From contig OX439010.1 in NCBI GenBank assembly GCA_949316495.1, forward strand, positions 8,906,001 through 8,970,000: a DNA stretch of 64,000 bases. The letters are read 5' to 3'. Shown here piece after piece: positions 1-12,109 of the stretch; the stretch's first letter is position 1, and each line of letters starts with the position of its first letter. A program made the translations under genes and the position numbers. Source of the DNA: Amphiduros pacificus. Taxonomy: Eukaryota > Annelida > Polychaeta > Phyllodocida > Hesionidae. The notes beneath the pieces were generated by a model. It was not told the DNA's origin. It saw only the letters and a list, made by a program, of their open reading frames with translations, and made no database searches.

Positions 1-365
1 GTTCGGAGCACTATAGCGGCAGAAACTATGGCACTGTCAGGTGGCATTGAGGAAGCCATGGATCTGTGCCATGTTTTCAGATTTAGCATAGCATGGGGTG
101 TTGCCTATAATTGCTATTACTTATAACAAGAGCCTTCTTCTGTTAATTCCAACCATCTAGTTGACGAAAAACGTCTTCGAATTGACACAAGTGCCATCAA
201 GGAGGTGGTAGAGTCTGACAATGTGTCCATCATGTGGGTTCCTGGTGTAAAGCAACTGGCAGACTGTTTAACGAATGGGGAATCTTCCCTGTTCACATCA
301 TGTGACCTTTTGAGCTCTCTGGACGTGATATTGAGAGATTTGCTTCAAAAACAGGCGCCATTTTA
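1..365 (+). mobile_element. Copia-type LTR retrotransposon scrap (RNase H C-terminus)
   Basis: A fossil fragment. The first bases read STIAAETMALSGGIEEAMD, which is the typical Ty1/Copia RNase H motif with the AAE core, and about 150 bases further on the sequence reads IMWVPGVKQLADCLT, the usual C-terminal end of that domain. The element runs off the left edge of the window. No LTR could be recognised downstream. It is broken and incomplete; other pol domains are not in the window. The Copia assignment is by motif recognition only. Confidence 0.7.
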
Positions 366-900
366 AAAGGTTAGATGTTTACAAACATTTCCATCTGTCA
401 AGCTAAATTTTTAATCCTTCGATATTTTGCATCAAAATCAAAATAGATAAACTTTGGAAAGTTGTAAGAAAGGATGTAGTTAATATAGAAGGATGAAGAA
501 GGTATCAGAGGGTAAATATCTAAGACATAAATCCACCTAAACACTAGCTTGTAAACATGAGCGCATTCAAGTGCAGAGATCAAAGAGAGCCATGTTTGGG
601 AGGTCCTCAGCCTGGAGCTGCCCTGGCCCAGTTATCTCAGAAGCTGATTAGGTCTTTCTAGTGCATGCTTCAGCTTCTTAAACAGAGAACTGATGTCTAT
701 TTAAAGTGCAAAGAGTATTTAATTTGTAGTTTTGATACTGGTATACATATTTAGTTCAGTTTATTTACCTGTTGATATTTACAGGTGTAGACAAAACCAT
801 GAAGGGCAGTGAGAAAAACAAAAAGTGTTGTACCTTGATCAAAGCAAAGACCAGCAGAAGGCAAAAAGGTCAAGTGCAATAGACATTTGTCAATAAGATG
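366..900. other. unassigned spacer
   Basis: This stretch follows the Copia scrap. I see no exon-like open frame, no terminal repeats and no RNA gene. Part of it may be non-coding flank of the Copia element, but nothing in the sequence shows that. Confidence 0.3.
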
Positions 901-1370
901 AATATGAAGATTTCATCTATGTTTTCTGTATACTCATTATTCTTGATATTTTTTACATTTGCCAAAAAAATAATTAAAATTCTGAATATTTTCTACATTT
1001 TGCAAAAATATAATTAAAATTCTGTATGTTCTGATGTGCATATCGCTCATATTATTCCACAATATGAAGATTTCATCTTTGTCTCCTGTATAAAGTCATT
1101 ATTCTTGATATTTTCTACATTTGCAAAAATATAATTAAAATTCTGTTTGTTCTGACGTGCATATCGCTCATATTAAACCTCAATATGAAGATTTCATCTT
1201 TGTCTTCTGTATAAAGTCATTATTCTTGATATTTTCTACATTTGCAAAAACATAATTAAAATTTGTCATGTTCTGATGAGTATATCGCTCATATTGAACT
1301 CCAATATGAAGATTTCATCTTTGTTTTCTGTATAAAGTCATTATTCTTAATATTTTCTACATTTGAAAAC
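901..1370. repeat. tandem repeat, unit about 121 bp, about 4 copies
   Basis: Four copies begin with AATATGAAGATTTCATCT at 901, 1061, 1182 and 1303. The last three are spaced 121 bp apart. Each unit also carries a TTCTGATGTGCATATCGCTC block and an A/T-rich ATTTGCAAAAATATAATTAA block. The first copy is longer (160 bp) because a short A/T-rich inner segment is duplicated. Array edges are approximate. No coding potential is visible. Confidence 0.9.
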
Positions 1371-1380
1371 AATAGTTCAA

Positions 1381-1855
1381 TTTTATAGTACATAGAAATT
1401 TTATCTGAGATTATCAACTTATAAATTGAAAAAAAATGGATAGATTATGTCAAATCTTCCACCAAACGGCAGCAAAGCCCTTCATTTTCTGACTGCTCGG
1501 TACTGTCAGGCAGTCTGAATTTACCCCCATTAAACATGGTATGATATATTTTTTTTTTGGTTTTTCAGATGTGTATTCCTGACAAACAAGTACTCATGCA
1601 GTAATGGAAGATGTAAATTCCTATTAAAGTTTACACATTCAATATGATAAATAGCTAGAATACCTAGGATGCTAGATTCAGATATTTTAAATCATTCATA
1701 TGTTTGGTTTTCTTGAAGGGATTCTTCAAGGGATACTTTTCATTTTGTGTCTTAAACATTGTGTGTGTAAGTTTGACTCAAAAGAAACCAGCCTAGAACA
1801 AATTACCAAATAATTAATAGTTTTTGTTTGTTTCAAACTCTGATACCAAATTTTC
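1381..1855. other. unassigned spacer
   Basis: A/T-rich sequence between the 121-bp repeat and the decayed gene copy. No gene, repeat end or RNA feature was recognised. Confidence 0.3.
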
Positions 1856-3530
1856 TTTATTTTTGTAAACGGTTATTCCTGATACCCCTGCAAAGCGCAT
1901 GGTAGGTCTACCGACATGGATATTGAGGAAATGAACACTGTTAAGGAAATACCTTGAAGAGATATGTGCAAATGAGGATGTTGAGAAAAAAGCCAAGAGA
2001 AGAATTATTGAAGAAAATAGTGAGAACAACCGTCAGACATCATCCACAGACAGCTTGACATTCTTTCGGCCCAGAACCATTCAAAAATAATTTTTTCATT
2101 TCCAAAACACAATGGATTTTGACAACGAACCCTTCAAACCTTCCAGACTGGAACCACATCTCTACCCAGACAATACAGACAGCTGCAGATCGGGAGCAAA
2201 GCACACAAACAGTATTATCCAGACAAATCACCTGCACCACCATATTCGGACTCATCTCTGGCAACCCACAACAATTCTGATGTAACCCCACAACCAATTG
2301 TAACACTCCTATAGTCAATCCATCAGTATCATCACAATCAATTCTATCAGTATCATGGATATCTCACATGGTAATATCATGGATTTTGCCACCACTGAAA
2401 CACTAACTGAGTGTGCTGCACGGATTTATGGAAATTCACCTAATCCCCTAATCCACATGAACTCATTAACTTCATCAGTCAAGAAAATAGTGGACAAGTC
2501 CAAAGCGATTAAGGAAAGCATAAACAGACCTGGAAAACTTCAAGAATTAGAAAATTTTAGGAAAACAATATATTCATATCCAACAACAGGGAAAAGGAAA
2601 TAACCAGACACTCTACAAAGCCATGTACCAGAACAAAGCTATGCAGCACACTTAATCAATGCTATCTCAAACACATCAAGAGAATTAGCCAAGGAAAATG
2701 TGGAACTTGCTGGGAGGAAAATTCGTTGTTGAAAGAGGAAGTATCAAACAGACACAAAAAAGAAAGGCCTCACATTGAAGTAAAAAAACAGTTGACAATC
2801 ACAAAGAACATCATGAAAAACACTTAGAAAGAAAATGTTTTTCTGCAAGAAAAAGTGAAAAATAAAAATGAACTGAAACGTGTGAGATCTAGAGAGAACT
2901 ACCAAGACAAATTGAGAAAATCTGTTCCTTGCCATAATTACATATTAATGAAGAACAAAGCATTGTGTGACAATATGGAACATTTAGAAAAAGAGCTGAG
3001 AGCTGCAGAAAGAGAAATTAACTGAACTAAAATATCAAGAAAATGACCATCGCAAGAGTTTGGTTGAGGAGAGTAGCGAGAACTTGGTGCAGACCAAGTC
3101 TGATGGATGGAAAATTCACCCCTGAGACTCAGAAATGTGTATATAAACTTTTAGAGGCATGTGCAAGTATATCATCCATACCAGACATCATTAAATCTGT
3201 TTGAAGACTGGGTAGTAAGGTGCCAACCTATTTACCATGTGAATCAACCATCAGCAACAAAGGCTCATATTGTCGCAGTAACAGCTTGGGGAAGCATTTG
3301 AATAGAAGAAGAACACTTCCCTCCAAAGTGATGAGATGTCAAAGTTTGGCATGAAAGTGGAAGGCTTTCATGTCCGTGATCGTGATGGGAGAGACTCGGT
3401 TCTTGGACTGAGGGAGATGCTGACAAAATCATCAAAGAATGCTCACAATCTACTGCTGAACATTCTCCACTACAGATTGTTCTAAGTCCAGAGAGATTTT
3501 AATCAACATAGTTGCCAGAGTTAGTGATAG

Positions 3531-3857
3531 GTGAGAATTTAAAAAATCTTTTTATTCTCATAATGTTTGCAATTTATCCTCTAAACAGAATTATAGCATT
3601 TATGTCTTGTTCAAATGTTGATTGGTAGATATATGGAATTTGTAAGTTAGATCTAATTGGGGAATGTTTATTGGGGCCTATCTTTTCAATTATGAAGTGT
3701 TACTCCACCTATCACTTGTTTTTACTGTGTTACTTGTATTTACTGTGTTACTTGTATTTGCTGTGTTATTCGTATTTGCTGTGTTATTCGTATTTACTGT
3801 GTTACTTGTATTTGCTGTGTTTGCTGTGTTACTTAACCATCCTTCTTTTAATTGAAG
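3531..3857 (+). other. retained intron of the decayed gene copy
   Basis: The exon end reads RVSDR with the donor GTGAGA directly after AGTGATAG; the next exon begins AGCTGCAGCAGAGATG after TTGAAG, so the frame joins as SDR-AAAEM, matching the family pattern (SDRAATEK-like). The 327-bp intron carries an internal minisatellite at 3,716-3,835. Confidence 0.6.
3716..3835. repeat. 18-bp minisatellite, about 6 copies
   Basis: Units alternate around TGTGTTACTTGTATTTAC, with variants in which TTACTTG is TTATTCG and TTTAC is TTTGC. The array lies wholly inside the intron at 3,531-3,857. Because 18 is a multiple of three, it creates open frames on both strands with no coding meaning. Confidence 0.9.
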
Positions 3858-5449
3858 AGCTGCAGCAGAGATGAAACTCACACATCTCCTCGAGGTGACC
3901 AGAGAGGACATTTTGGCAGGAGTCCCTGATGGATGGGACCAGCTTTCACATGAAAACCAGGTGGCCGTATCCAGTCTACTTTGTCTCCCTAGTGCATATT
4001 GCCGAATCTGCTTCATGCAGTCTTATCAAAGTAGAAGACGCACTAGGGGGGAACTCGTCATCTGATCCACAGATGTGCAAGGTAGGCGAACCAGCGAGTC
4101 AACTTGATAAGATTAGCAGGCAAAGCATTTGCCCGTGGAGCAGATGAGAGGAATGGTTGCCATGGTGCATTTGTGGCATTTGTACTTCCCTTTCTGAGGA
4201 CCAATGGAATGCAATCACTGCCCTTGCCAACTTTCTGTCACAATCGTTTTAACATCATGTTTGCCATGGCGGGAATGATTTTCTTCTTTCGGGAGCAGAT
4301 GAGCATGTACTTGGAGGGCAATGCTTTAAACAAGCTACTGAGAGCATTACAAAAAGATCTGGAAAAAGGCACATGGTCTTTTTTCAAAGTTAATCACTTC
4401 TCCTCTTTGGCGTCTACTTGAAAATGACAACATTCATATTCTGGACATGAATAAGCATTATGTACAACTTGTCACTGTACTGAAAGATGCAGCTCTCATT
4501 CCTCAAGTAGCTAGCTTGGAGGACACTCCTGAGATGAGGGAGAGGTTGCATAGTGTTCCTTAACACAACAGATTTGCTGAAAGTGTATTTTGGTTCTTGG
4601 ATAACCTGATGTCTACAAGACAATATTTCTATGCTGTGCTGTGAGGCCTATGTACTGTATTCAAAGAACAAAACACATGATTGGTTAGAAGCAAAAGATG
4701 AGAAAGATCAAGAAAGACTTATGAAAGAAGCAAGATCAGAAATGTCTGAAGTCAGAATGCAGTACAGGGGAAAATACATACAAATTCTAGAAGATAGAAG
4801 AAAGCTAGTACTTGAGAAGCAACCCAAGACAGAGGAGTCAAAGCAAAGAAAATTAGACCAGCTGGAAAAGTATTCATCAAACATCATTGAATATGGCCTT
4901 TGGCAAAGTCCCATGGAGGTAGAGAACATATTGGCAACATATCTTTCAGACAGCAATAAAATAGCAGCACTCAAAGCTAAGATTCCGCTAGTTTGTTCTG
5001 AAACAAAAAGCCAGTAGAGATATTTGCATTCTCAAAGGATAAAAAAGATCTCACAATATCTGAATTGGAAAACAATGTGATGCAACTTGTAGAACAGGCC
5101 AGACAGATGCCATCAGATGAAAGTAAGAAAAGCATCTTAGTTGGAAATAGGATCAGCCATCAGTTCAGTTCTGAAGATGTCAGTGAGCGTCCAGGATGGT
5201 ATCCATGAGAAGTTACATCTCAAGTTCCTAGGTATCCAGATTGGTACAAAATTAATTATAATGACGATGAAACTGTTTACACATATCGCCTTATGCAAGA
5301 TTACAACAAGGGCACCCTCAAAATTGTTGCATGATAACTCTTGGCTTGCTGTCAAGTATGAACCTAGATATTATAAAGAATCTTTTGTAAATGTTAGGCA
5401 TTCATGCTCAACATACCATTCAAGGCTGTGATACATATGAGAAATGAAG

Positions 5450-8400
5450 GCCATTTTGTTAACAGAGGATGTGCTACGGGTCGGCGGGAGGTGAAATCCG
5501 GAAGGGGGGGGGGCTTTATGCACTTCAAATGATTAACCCTAGGTGGTGTGGCCATGGCAATTACATTAAATTTTGAACTATCAATTCCACTATACCTCAT
5601 TATTGGTCGGAGAGATTTGTAAGGTGCCCTTCGACAGGAGACTTGACACCTTAGAACCCCTTGGCTTCCCACCAATTATTCATGGAGGGTCACAGTTTAT
5701 CTCCATTTCACTGACATTGATGTTTTGTGCTCTGTGCAATGCTCAGACCCTGCAACTAATTTGCACGGTCACAGGGGTATAAAGCTTCCCCCTTTCCCTT
5801 GTCTTTGATGAATGTTGCTCCACCTGCAGTCTGTGTTGCATGGACCTGATCCCCCCTCCAACTCCTTGGCCCCTTTCTCCTACACTAAGCAAAGCATCTA
5901 TGCTTGGGTCTCCAGTGACAACATTGACACAGTTTTACCTAATGTCCATTCTTTCACCATTTCAGCAGTGTGTCAAGTGTGCTGACCAGTAAATACGGGC
6001 ATTGCCAGCAATAATGGGCCTCAACGTTACTGCCGTAGGGCATTCCCTCCTTGTCAGCTACAACGACATCATTTCCAACAAATCCCCAGTTCCCTATGGT
6101 CACCTGGACACCTTCCTGCCATACCATTTCACTGTTTCAGATCACATTAGCACCCTGCACTTAGGAGGCCAGAGGGGGGCATACATTTCAGACCTATACA
6201 GTCAGATACAGGTTGTACATGAACAAAACACTGACCTGCTTATTGTGGACATTGCAACCAACGACATAGCCAGGGGGGTTCAGTCTCTGGACCATCTCCT
6301 CACAATGGCTACCAGGGTCCATCAGTTTGCTCAGCATGTTCTCCACACATCCTCCACAAAACATGTGGCTGTCCTCCAGTGTATCAACAGGACTCACAAT
6401 TTCACGAACTCCTGACCAGTTCTCACAAGATTTATAACAAATACCTCAGGAATTTATTGGATGTGGAACCCAATATGTCCTGTAAAATGAAGGGGTTCTG
6501 GGAGAATTCTCAACGTTTCCCTATCCCAGTGTCGCTTTGGTCCCATGATGGGATCCATCCTAATGCACCACTGGGCAGACAGCTGTACAAAAAGGCCATC
6601 AATCAGGCCATCCACACCTCTCTCAGGAACCCTGACTTTCACATAATTCACACCACAAGGTCCGTCTTCATTTAATTACATTCTGCTTCCTTTTATTTGT
6701 TTTTATTTGTGCATTTAATTATTTTTGCATTTACTTCCACAAGGGCAACATGTCCTTGCTTTAACACAGTTATCGCTTACCAGTTTGGTAAACCTTCATT
6801 CCATTCCTCGAAGGTTTCATTCCTTCCTGTCAGACAAAATGTACAAGTCCTACGTGACTTCCTATCCATTCCTCGGGGGTGTTTTTCCTCCCAGTTACAC
6901 TGCCTTCATTTATTACATCGTTGAATGGCTAAACCTTTTTACACCTTTCCATTCCTCCTAAGCCATTATTGGGTTCTGTGCCATTGATTAAGTACCTGTG
7001 ATACTGGCCAGTCTCAATTTTGTTTTGTATTTGTATTATGTTTATGACTATACTCGTCTTACCACTCTCTTTTCAGACATGCCACGTTCTAAGCGCCCGA
7101 ATGCTGCTGCACCACCCCAGAGCAAGAAACAAAAGGCACAGCAAAGCAGCACTAACACAGAACTCTTAAATATAGTGAAGGCCAACACAGAGGCAATCAC
7201 TAAGAAAAGATGGCCCAGGGCAGTCAAATAGACACTGTACAACTCTATACTCCGGCGACACAGAGCCCTGCTATTCCTCTGAGTCATCTACTGATGGTAT
7301 AGATCACGGTGAGATCCATCAGATACATTCAGACTCTGATAATGACAATCCAACACATATACCAATTGAGGACAATGAGTTCTGCTACAAGGTCTCAGTT
7401 GGTGGTACTCCTCGTCCTGTACAATTTGCATCACCCTCCCTGGCTTCAAGAATACCACCCAAAATTAAATCAAAGATTGTCAGTCACCAGTTTGTTTACT
7501 TCAAAGACATATTAGACTCACTGTCCCCTACCGCTACACAATATGAACAATACACAATGAACATGGTTATTGGCCAGGGAAAATCAGGGCTCAAATTGAA
7601 ACGGGACAAACGTTCACCCCTTAACTACGACCAATGGTCCCAAGCATGGGAATACTTTGAGGCATGCTGCACCAAACACTTCCCTGAACATTCGCAGCAC
7701 CTCATTGCTTACAGAATTGACATACGCACCCTCAAATCACTTGGCGGGGACTGGCACCAATAGGACAGTCAGTATCGATTTGACAGAGTTCACACTCAGT
7801 GCACATTCGATACATGTCGGCCTGACTGTGGGAAGGACAGTAACTTGTTCAACACTTTTCGAGACTCAAAGGCCTCCACACGCCCACTCAAAGTGCCGAA
7901 AGGGTACTGTTATGCCTACCATGCACAAGACAAAAAATGCAATAACATGCCATGCCCCTACAATCATCAGTGCTTTCGATGTTCTGGATACCACCCCATC
8001 TTTCGCCACCAGCAGCACTCTCCATACAAGCCCCCCACTGACACTGAGCCCTCGTCCCATACAGCAACCAATGCCAAACCTAGGCAGTCAGCACCTACAA
8101 AATTCCAAACACACAAATAGCCTGCCAAGCGCAGTCAATGTGAAAGCCTTACACACATTACTTGGTAATTATCCACAGCCTGAGAAACAATTTGTATTAG
8201 ACGGCTTCACAAACGGCTTCCGAATACATTTCGTGGGCCCTCACACACCACTTCATTCTCGAAACTCACATTCCGCACTCATACATGCTGCACAGGTTTC
8301 AAAAATACTGGAAGAAGAACTCAAACATGATAGGATTGCTGGTCCTTTCCACAGCCCACCATTTTCAAACTTTAAGTCATCCCCCTTAGCGATACGCGAA

Positions 8401-10200
8401 AAATCTACTCCTGGCAAATACCGCCTTCTACATAACCTCTAAAATCCTTATGACTCTACCTCAGTTAATCCTAACATCCCACAACATCTTTCCACCGTAC
8501 AATATTCAGGCATACAGGATGCGCTCAATGTCGTTCGTGCCTTGGGCGCCTCCTGCTACCTGGCAAAATCAGACATTGCTAATGCATTCAGGCTTATCCC
8601 CATCAGTCCCTCTGACTACCACCTCACCGGCTTTCAATGGAACAATTCTTACTACTTTGACAAATGTCTAGCCATGGGCCTCTCATCTTCATGTCAAACC
8701 TTTGAAAGATTCTCTGACTCCATTCTTTGGCTCTTGCAGACAAAATATGTTAAATATTGTACAGTATCAAGGTTCTTGATGACTTTCTCTTCATTGCACC
8801 AACAGCTTAAGAATGCAGGGCAAACCTCACTTCCTTCTTAAATCTATGTCACCACATTGGGGTGCCTGTTGCTAAAGATAAAACATTTGGTCCTTCACAA
8901 ACCCTCACTTTCCTAGGCATTGAGATCTGCACGAGAACCATGCAAACCATACTTTCAGTAGACAAGCTCATCAAATACTCAAACAACATTTCCATACATT
9001 TACTCTCAAGCAATATCAAACTGAGACCTCAAATCTATCATTGGTCAGCTACAATATTCAACATGTGTGGTCACCTCGGGGCGCCCCTTCCTACGCCGTT
9101 TAATAGACCTTTCCACTACTGTCTCTAAGCCATTCTACTTCATACGTCACAATAAGGAAGCCAAAGCAGATCTATCACTTTGGCTTCACTTTCTTGCTAA
9201 CTACAACGGTCGAAACATCATCAGCCCGTCGATCACTGCATCGTCAGCTGACACTAACCTACAGAGTGATGCCTCAAAACTGGGCTTTGCAGCCGCCTAT
9301 GGCTCTAGATGGGTACAGGGTTGTTATCCGCCTGAATGGCGACAAATGAACATCGCTGTACTAGAACTATTCCCTATCTACCTCAGCGTCTCCCTCTTTG
9401 CTCACAAAATGGTAAACTCATCCATCCTTTTCCACTGTGACAATCAGGCAATAAATGCTGTGATCAATTCTCAAACATCCAAAGATAAAACAAATCATGA
9501 CACTTCTTCGCCCTCTCATACTTCTCCTTCTGCAGCACAACATACGTTTCCATGCTCAGTACATCCCATCTGCATCAAATACCTTGTGTGATAAGCTATC
9601 TCGTTTTCAGGAAACAGCAGCCCTCCTCAAGGACTATGGGATGGACTCCTCCCCAACCCTGGTTCCCAAACACTTGTTGCCGTGAAGTTTGGCAGTCATA
9701 AACCTACTGATAGCTTGTATGAAAGTCTCCACTTCTAACATGTACCAACAAAATTGGGCCCTATTTTACCATTTCGTCACATCCATTCTTCACATTGTAT
9801 TCACCTTTCCAGTTCCCACTCACACTGTGGCCCTGTTTGTAGCACATCTTAATTCCATACCCTACAAACATTCCACTATCCTCACATAAATCACAACCAT
9901 ATCTTATGCTCACAAAATACGTAACCTGGCTGATCCTACGAGCTCGTTCCTGATACAAAAACTACTATCTGGCTGTAAAAACACTTCGGAAATCCAATGC
10001 TTACAAACGCTACATGCGTCCAACACAGGTCGACCTGCCAGTCTGATACTATTAATGCCCCCCCCCCTCTTCCATGTTTGTCTTGTCTTCTTCTCTTCCT
10101 CTTGGATGCTGCTTCATATCACTGTCGTTCATTTGCTCTTGGCGCTTTAAGAACATCAAAGCCTCATACAACCTAGTTTTTGTCAATATCCACCATCATA
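5450..10200 (+). mobile_element. Ngaro/DIRS-type tyrosine-recombinase retroelement, broken
   Basis: A fossil. Parts in order: an SGNH-hydrolase domain (about 6,002-6,650) with GHSL near its start, DIATNDIA, and DGIHPN near its end, which supply the Ser and Asp-His blocks of the fold; a gag-like region (about 7,080-8,120) starting MPRSKRPNAAAPPQSKK and ending in a Cys/His cluster (GYCYAYHAQDKKCNNMPC); a reverse transcriptase of the DIRS type (about 8,120-8,950), with FHSPPFSNFKSSPLAIREK and DIANAFRLIPISP; an RNase H (about 9,130-9,600) with LQSDASKLGFAAAYG and FHCDNQAINAVINSQ; and the start of a tyrosine-recombinase-like region (about 9,690-10,200) whose conserved C-terminal half is not recognisable. 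It has many breaks. No LTRs are seen, as expected for this order, which uses split direct repeats. Confidence 0.75.
6002..6675 (+). mobile_element. SGNH-hydrolase domain of the Ngaro-type element
   Basis: The oxyanion and nucleophile region reads AVGHSLLVSYND, the Asn-bearing block reads LIVDIATNDIARG, and the last catalytic block reads SHDGIHPNAPLG. Such a domain upstream of gag is known in some Ngaro elements; its role there (perhaps an esterase used by the element) is not settled. It belongs to the fossil element at 5,450-10,200, not to a host gene. Confidence 0.7.
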
Positions 10201-10680
10201 GTCAGAAAACGATTCAGTAGAGCTGGAGTTATCCGCCTCTACAATGTGTCTCATTTTATATATGCTCTTACCGATAATTTGCAATTAGCTGTAATTAGCT
10301 GTATTACTACTTAGATAAATATTATAATTATGCACCTTAATTTAGGGCTAGTCATTTTTCCTACAATTGTTTTAAAAAAGATAGAGCTATTTGCCGTCCA
10401 TTAAAACACATATCAAAACAACCCAGGGTAATGGGAGCTCGAGTTATCTGCCTCCCTAATGCTGGTATCATATGATTATGTAAAAGCTAGTCTATGAGAG
10501 CTAGAGTTATCTGCCTCTTTTATATTTATTGTTAATGAACATTGTTTCTACTTGGTTAAAATGTTAGTCTTAATAAAAACTTTTGTAATAATAATTAAAA
10601 TAAATATTATATATTTAAGACCCAATCAGTGTGGTGTCATGCTCTGTTCACAAATATTTATATAGATATAGCATTCATTT
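10200..10680. other. Ngaro 3' flank with a thrice-repeated motif
   Basis: The phrase GAGCTNGAGTTATCYGCCTC occurs near 10,217, 10,436 and 10,498 in direct orientation. It lies just past the last recognisable recombinase sequence and could belong to the element's terminal split repeats; that is inference. The rest is A/T-rich with no gene. Confidence 0.4.
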
Positions 10681-11325
10681 GTAAGGTAATGACCGGTATT
10701 TTTTGGGTTGATCCCTGCTGTAAGTTTCAAATTATGATCCATGATCGACCTTGTATATACCTGTGATAAGGATATGAATCTAGCGATGTTATTCCAGTTT
10801 TCTCAATATCTGAAAATATTTATTTGTAAGGGTAATGGTATTTTTTGCAAGAAATACTGGAACAAGGTTTGATCCCTCCCATGAGTTTCAAGGTATGATC
10901 CATGATCGACCTTGTATATACCTGTGATAAGGATATGAATCCAGTGATGATCGACCTTGTATATACCTGTGATAAGGATATGAATCCAGTGATGTTATTC
11001 CAGTTTTCTCAAATCTGAAAAATTGTATTTGTAAGGAAATGGTATTTTGGCATGAAATACTGGGACAAGGGTTGATCCCTTCAATGAGTTCAAATTATTA
11101 TCCATGATTGACATTGTATATACCCGTGACAAGGATATGAATCTAGCGATGTTATTCGTTTTCTAAAATAAATGGATTTCTCAGGAAATATTAAAGGTGA
11201 TTGTAATGCTATTTTTAAATGAAATATTGGATAAAGGGTTGACCCCTGCCATAAGTTTCAAATTATGATCCCTCATTGATCTTGTATATACCTGTGATAA
11301 GGATTTGAATCATGCAGTGTTATTC
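10680..11325. repeat. satellite-like tandem repeat, unit about 160 bp
   Basis: The anchor GATCGACCTTGTATATACC (with variants) recurs at 10,743, 10,904, 10,949, 11,106 and 11,278. Spacings of 161, 45, 157 and 172 bp show a unit of about 160 bp plus one extra 45-bp internal duplication. Other shared phrases are GGTTGATCCCT and GATGTTATTCCAGTTTTCT. The array ends where the older Gypsy fragment begins. Confidence 0.9.
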
Positions 11326-11339
11326 CTGGTTTTTTATAT

Positions 11340-11975
11340 GGCAAAACATGTGACAAGTGCGCTGGCAGAAATCATTTTGCTGCAATGTGCCGTAGCAAAG
11401 CACGTGTCCACACCCTTGACGAATATGAAGATGACACATTCTACATTGACTCACTGTTTGAAAATGAATACATTGAAAGTATCACTGACTCTAAAAATGT
11501 ATGGATACACACCATCAAAGTGGAGCACATGAAAAGCAGCCGAATTAATGCGAGATTGGATACAGGTGCAACCACAAATGTGCTTCCCCTGAAGACATAC
11601 AAGGAGCTAAGGGAGAAGCCACCCGGACCTGCACTCGCCTCACAGCCTATGGGGGGCAGACAGTTGAACATCTTGGCAAAATAACATTACAATGCAGTGT
11701 TACACTGGGTGACACTCAGAAGTCAGGTGACTATGACTTCTATGTAGCCAATGTAGCCAATGTGGAAAGTCCGCCAATATTGGGTTTGAAAGCATGCACC
11801 GAGCTAGGACTGGTGAAAAAAGGAAATACCGGTGAGCAGGTCAATGCAGTATATGAGCCATTGACAAAAGAGAAACTGTTGGAAGAGTACCAGGATGTGT
11901 TCAGTGGCCAGGGTAAATTTGCCCAACCCTACCATATTGAGCTTGACCCGAATGTACCACCAGTTGTCCATGCAC
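11340..11975 (+). mobile_element. older Gypsy-type fragment, left part
   Basis: A fossil fragment. It begins with a Cys/His zinc knuckle (CDKCAGRNHFAAMC), continues with an aspartic protease containing ARLDTGATTNVLPL, and ends in the linker before reverse transcriptase (LLEEYQDVFSGQGKFAQPY and IELDPNVPPVVHA). It is cut at 11,975 by the younger Gypsy element and continues at 16,850. It is broken and incomplete on both sides; no LTR of its own was recognised. Confidence 0.8.
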
Positions 11976-12087
11976 TGCAATGTATGTACATGACTCCTCA
12001 TGACATTGATAAATGAACCAATCAGAATCCATCAATAAAGTCAGTCCTGAACGCAACACCATCTTGTGTTATTGATACCACGTTGCA
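11976..12087 (+). repeat. 5' LTR of the Gypsy element (112 bp)
   Basis: It begins TGCAATGTATGTACATGACT and ends ACCACGTTGCA, giving the usual TG...CA ends. It matches 16,738-16,849 over its full length with about five differences. It contains an AATAAAG signal (CATCAATAAAGTC). Confidence 0.92.
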
Positions 12088-12109
12088 TGGTGTCAAAAAG
12101 TGGGATGAA

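Larger units (their letters stand above)
1860..5420 (+). pseudogene. decayed copy of a multi-copy invertebrate protein family, intron retained
   Basis: Plus-strand frames carry, in family order, pieces I recognise from a large uncharacterised family abundant in cnidarian and mollusc genomes: a coiled-coil-like N-terminal half (about 2,355-3,040), a block with FGMKVEGFHVRDRDGRDSV and LGLRE (about 3,340-3,480), a block with GWDQLSHENQVAV (about 3,930-3,970), GMQSLPLPTFCHNRFNIMF (about 4,208-4,265), ILDMNKHYVQLVTVL (about 4,437-4,480), a charged helical region followed by IIEYGLWQSPMEVE (4,631-5,015), and a C-terminal module with DWYKINYNDDETVY and RLMQDYNKGTLKIV (about 5,130-5,310). Frame shifts and stops interrupt it several times, so it is dead. 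A GT-AG intron survives at 3,531-3,857. The family behaves like a dispersed, perhaps DNA-transposon-linked gene; that link is inference. Its biochemical function is not known to me. Confidence 0.6.

Noticed and set aside
3664-4016. Leu/Phe/Val-rich and Asn-Thr-rich frames on both strands
   Set aside because: They are translations of the 18-bp intronic minisatellite plus fragments of the decayed gene copy.
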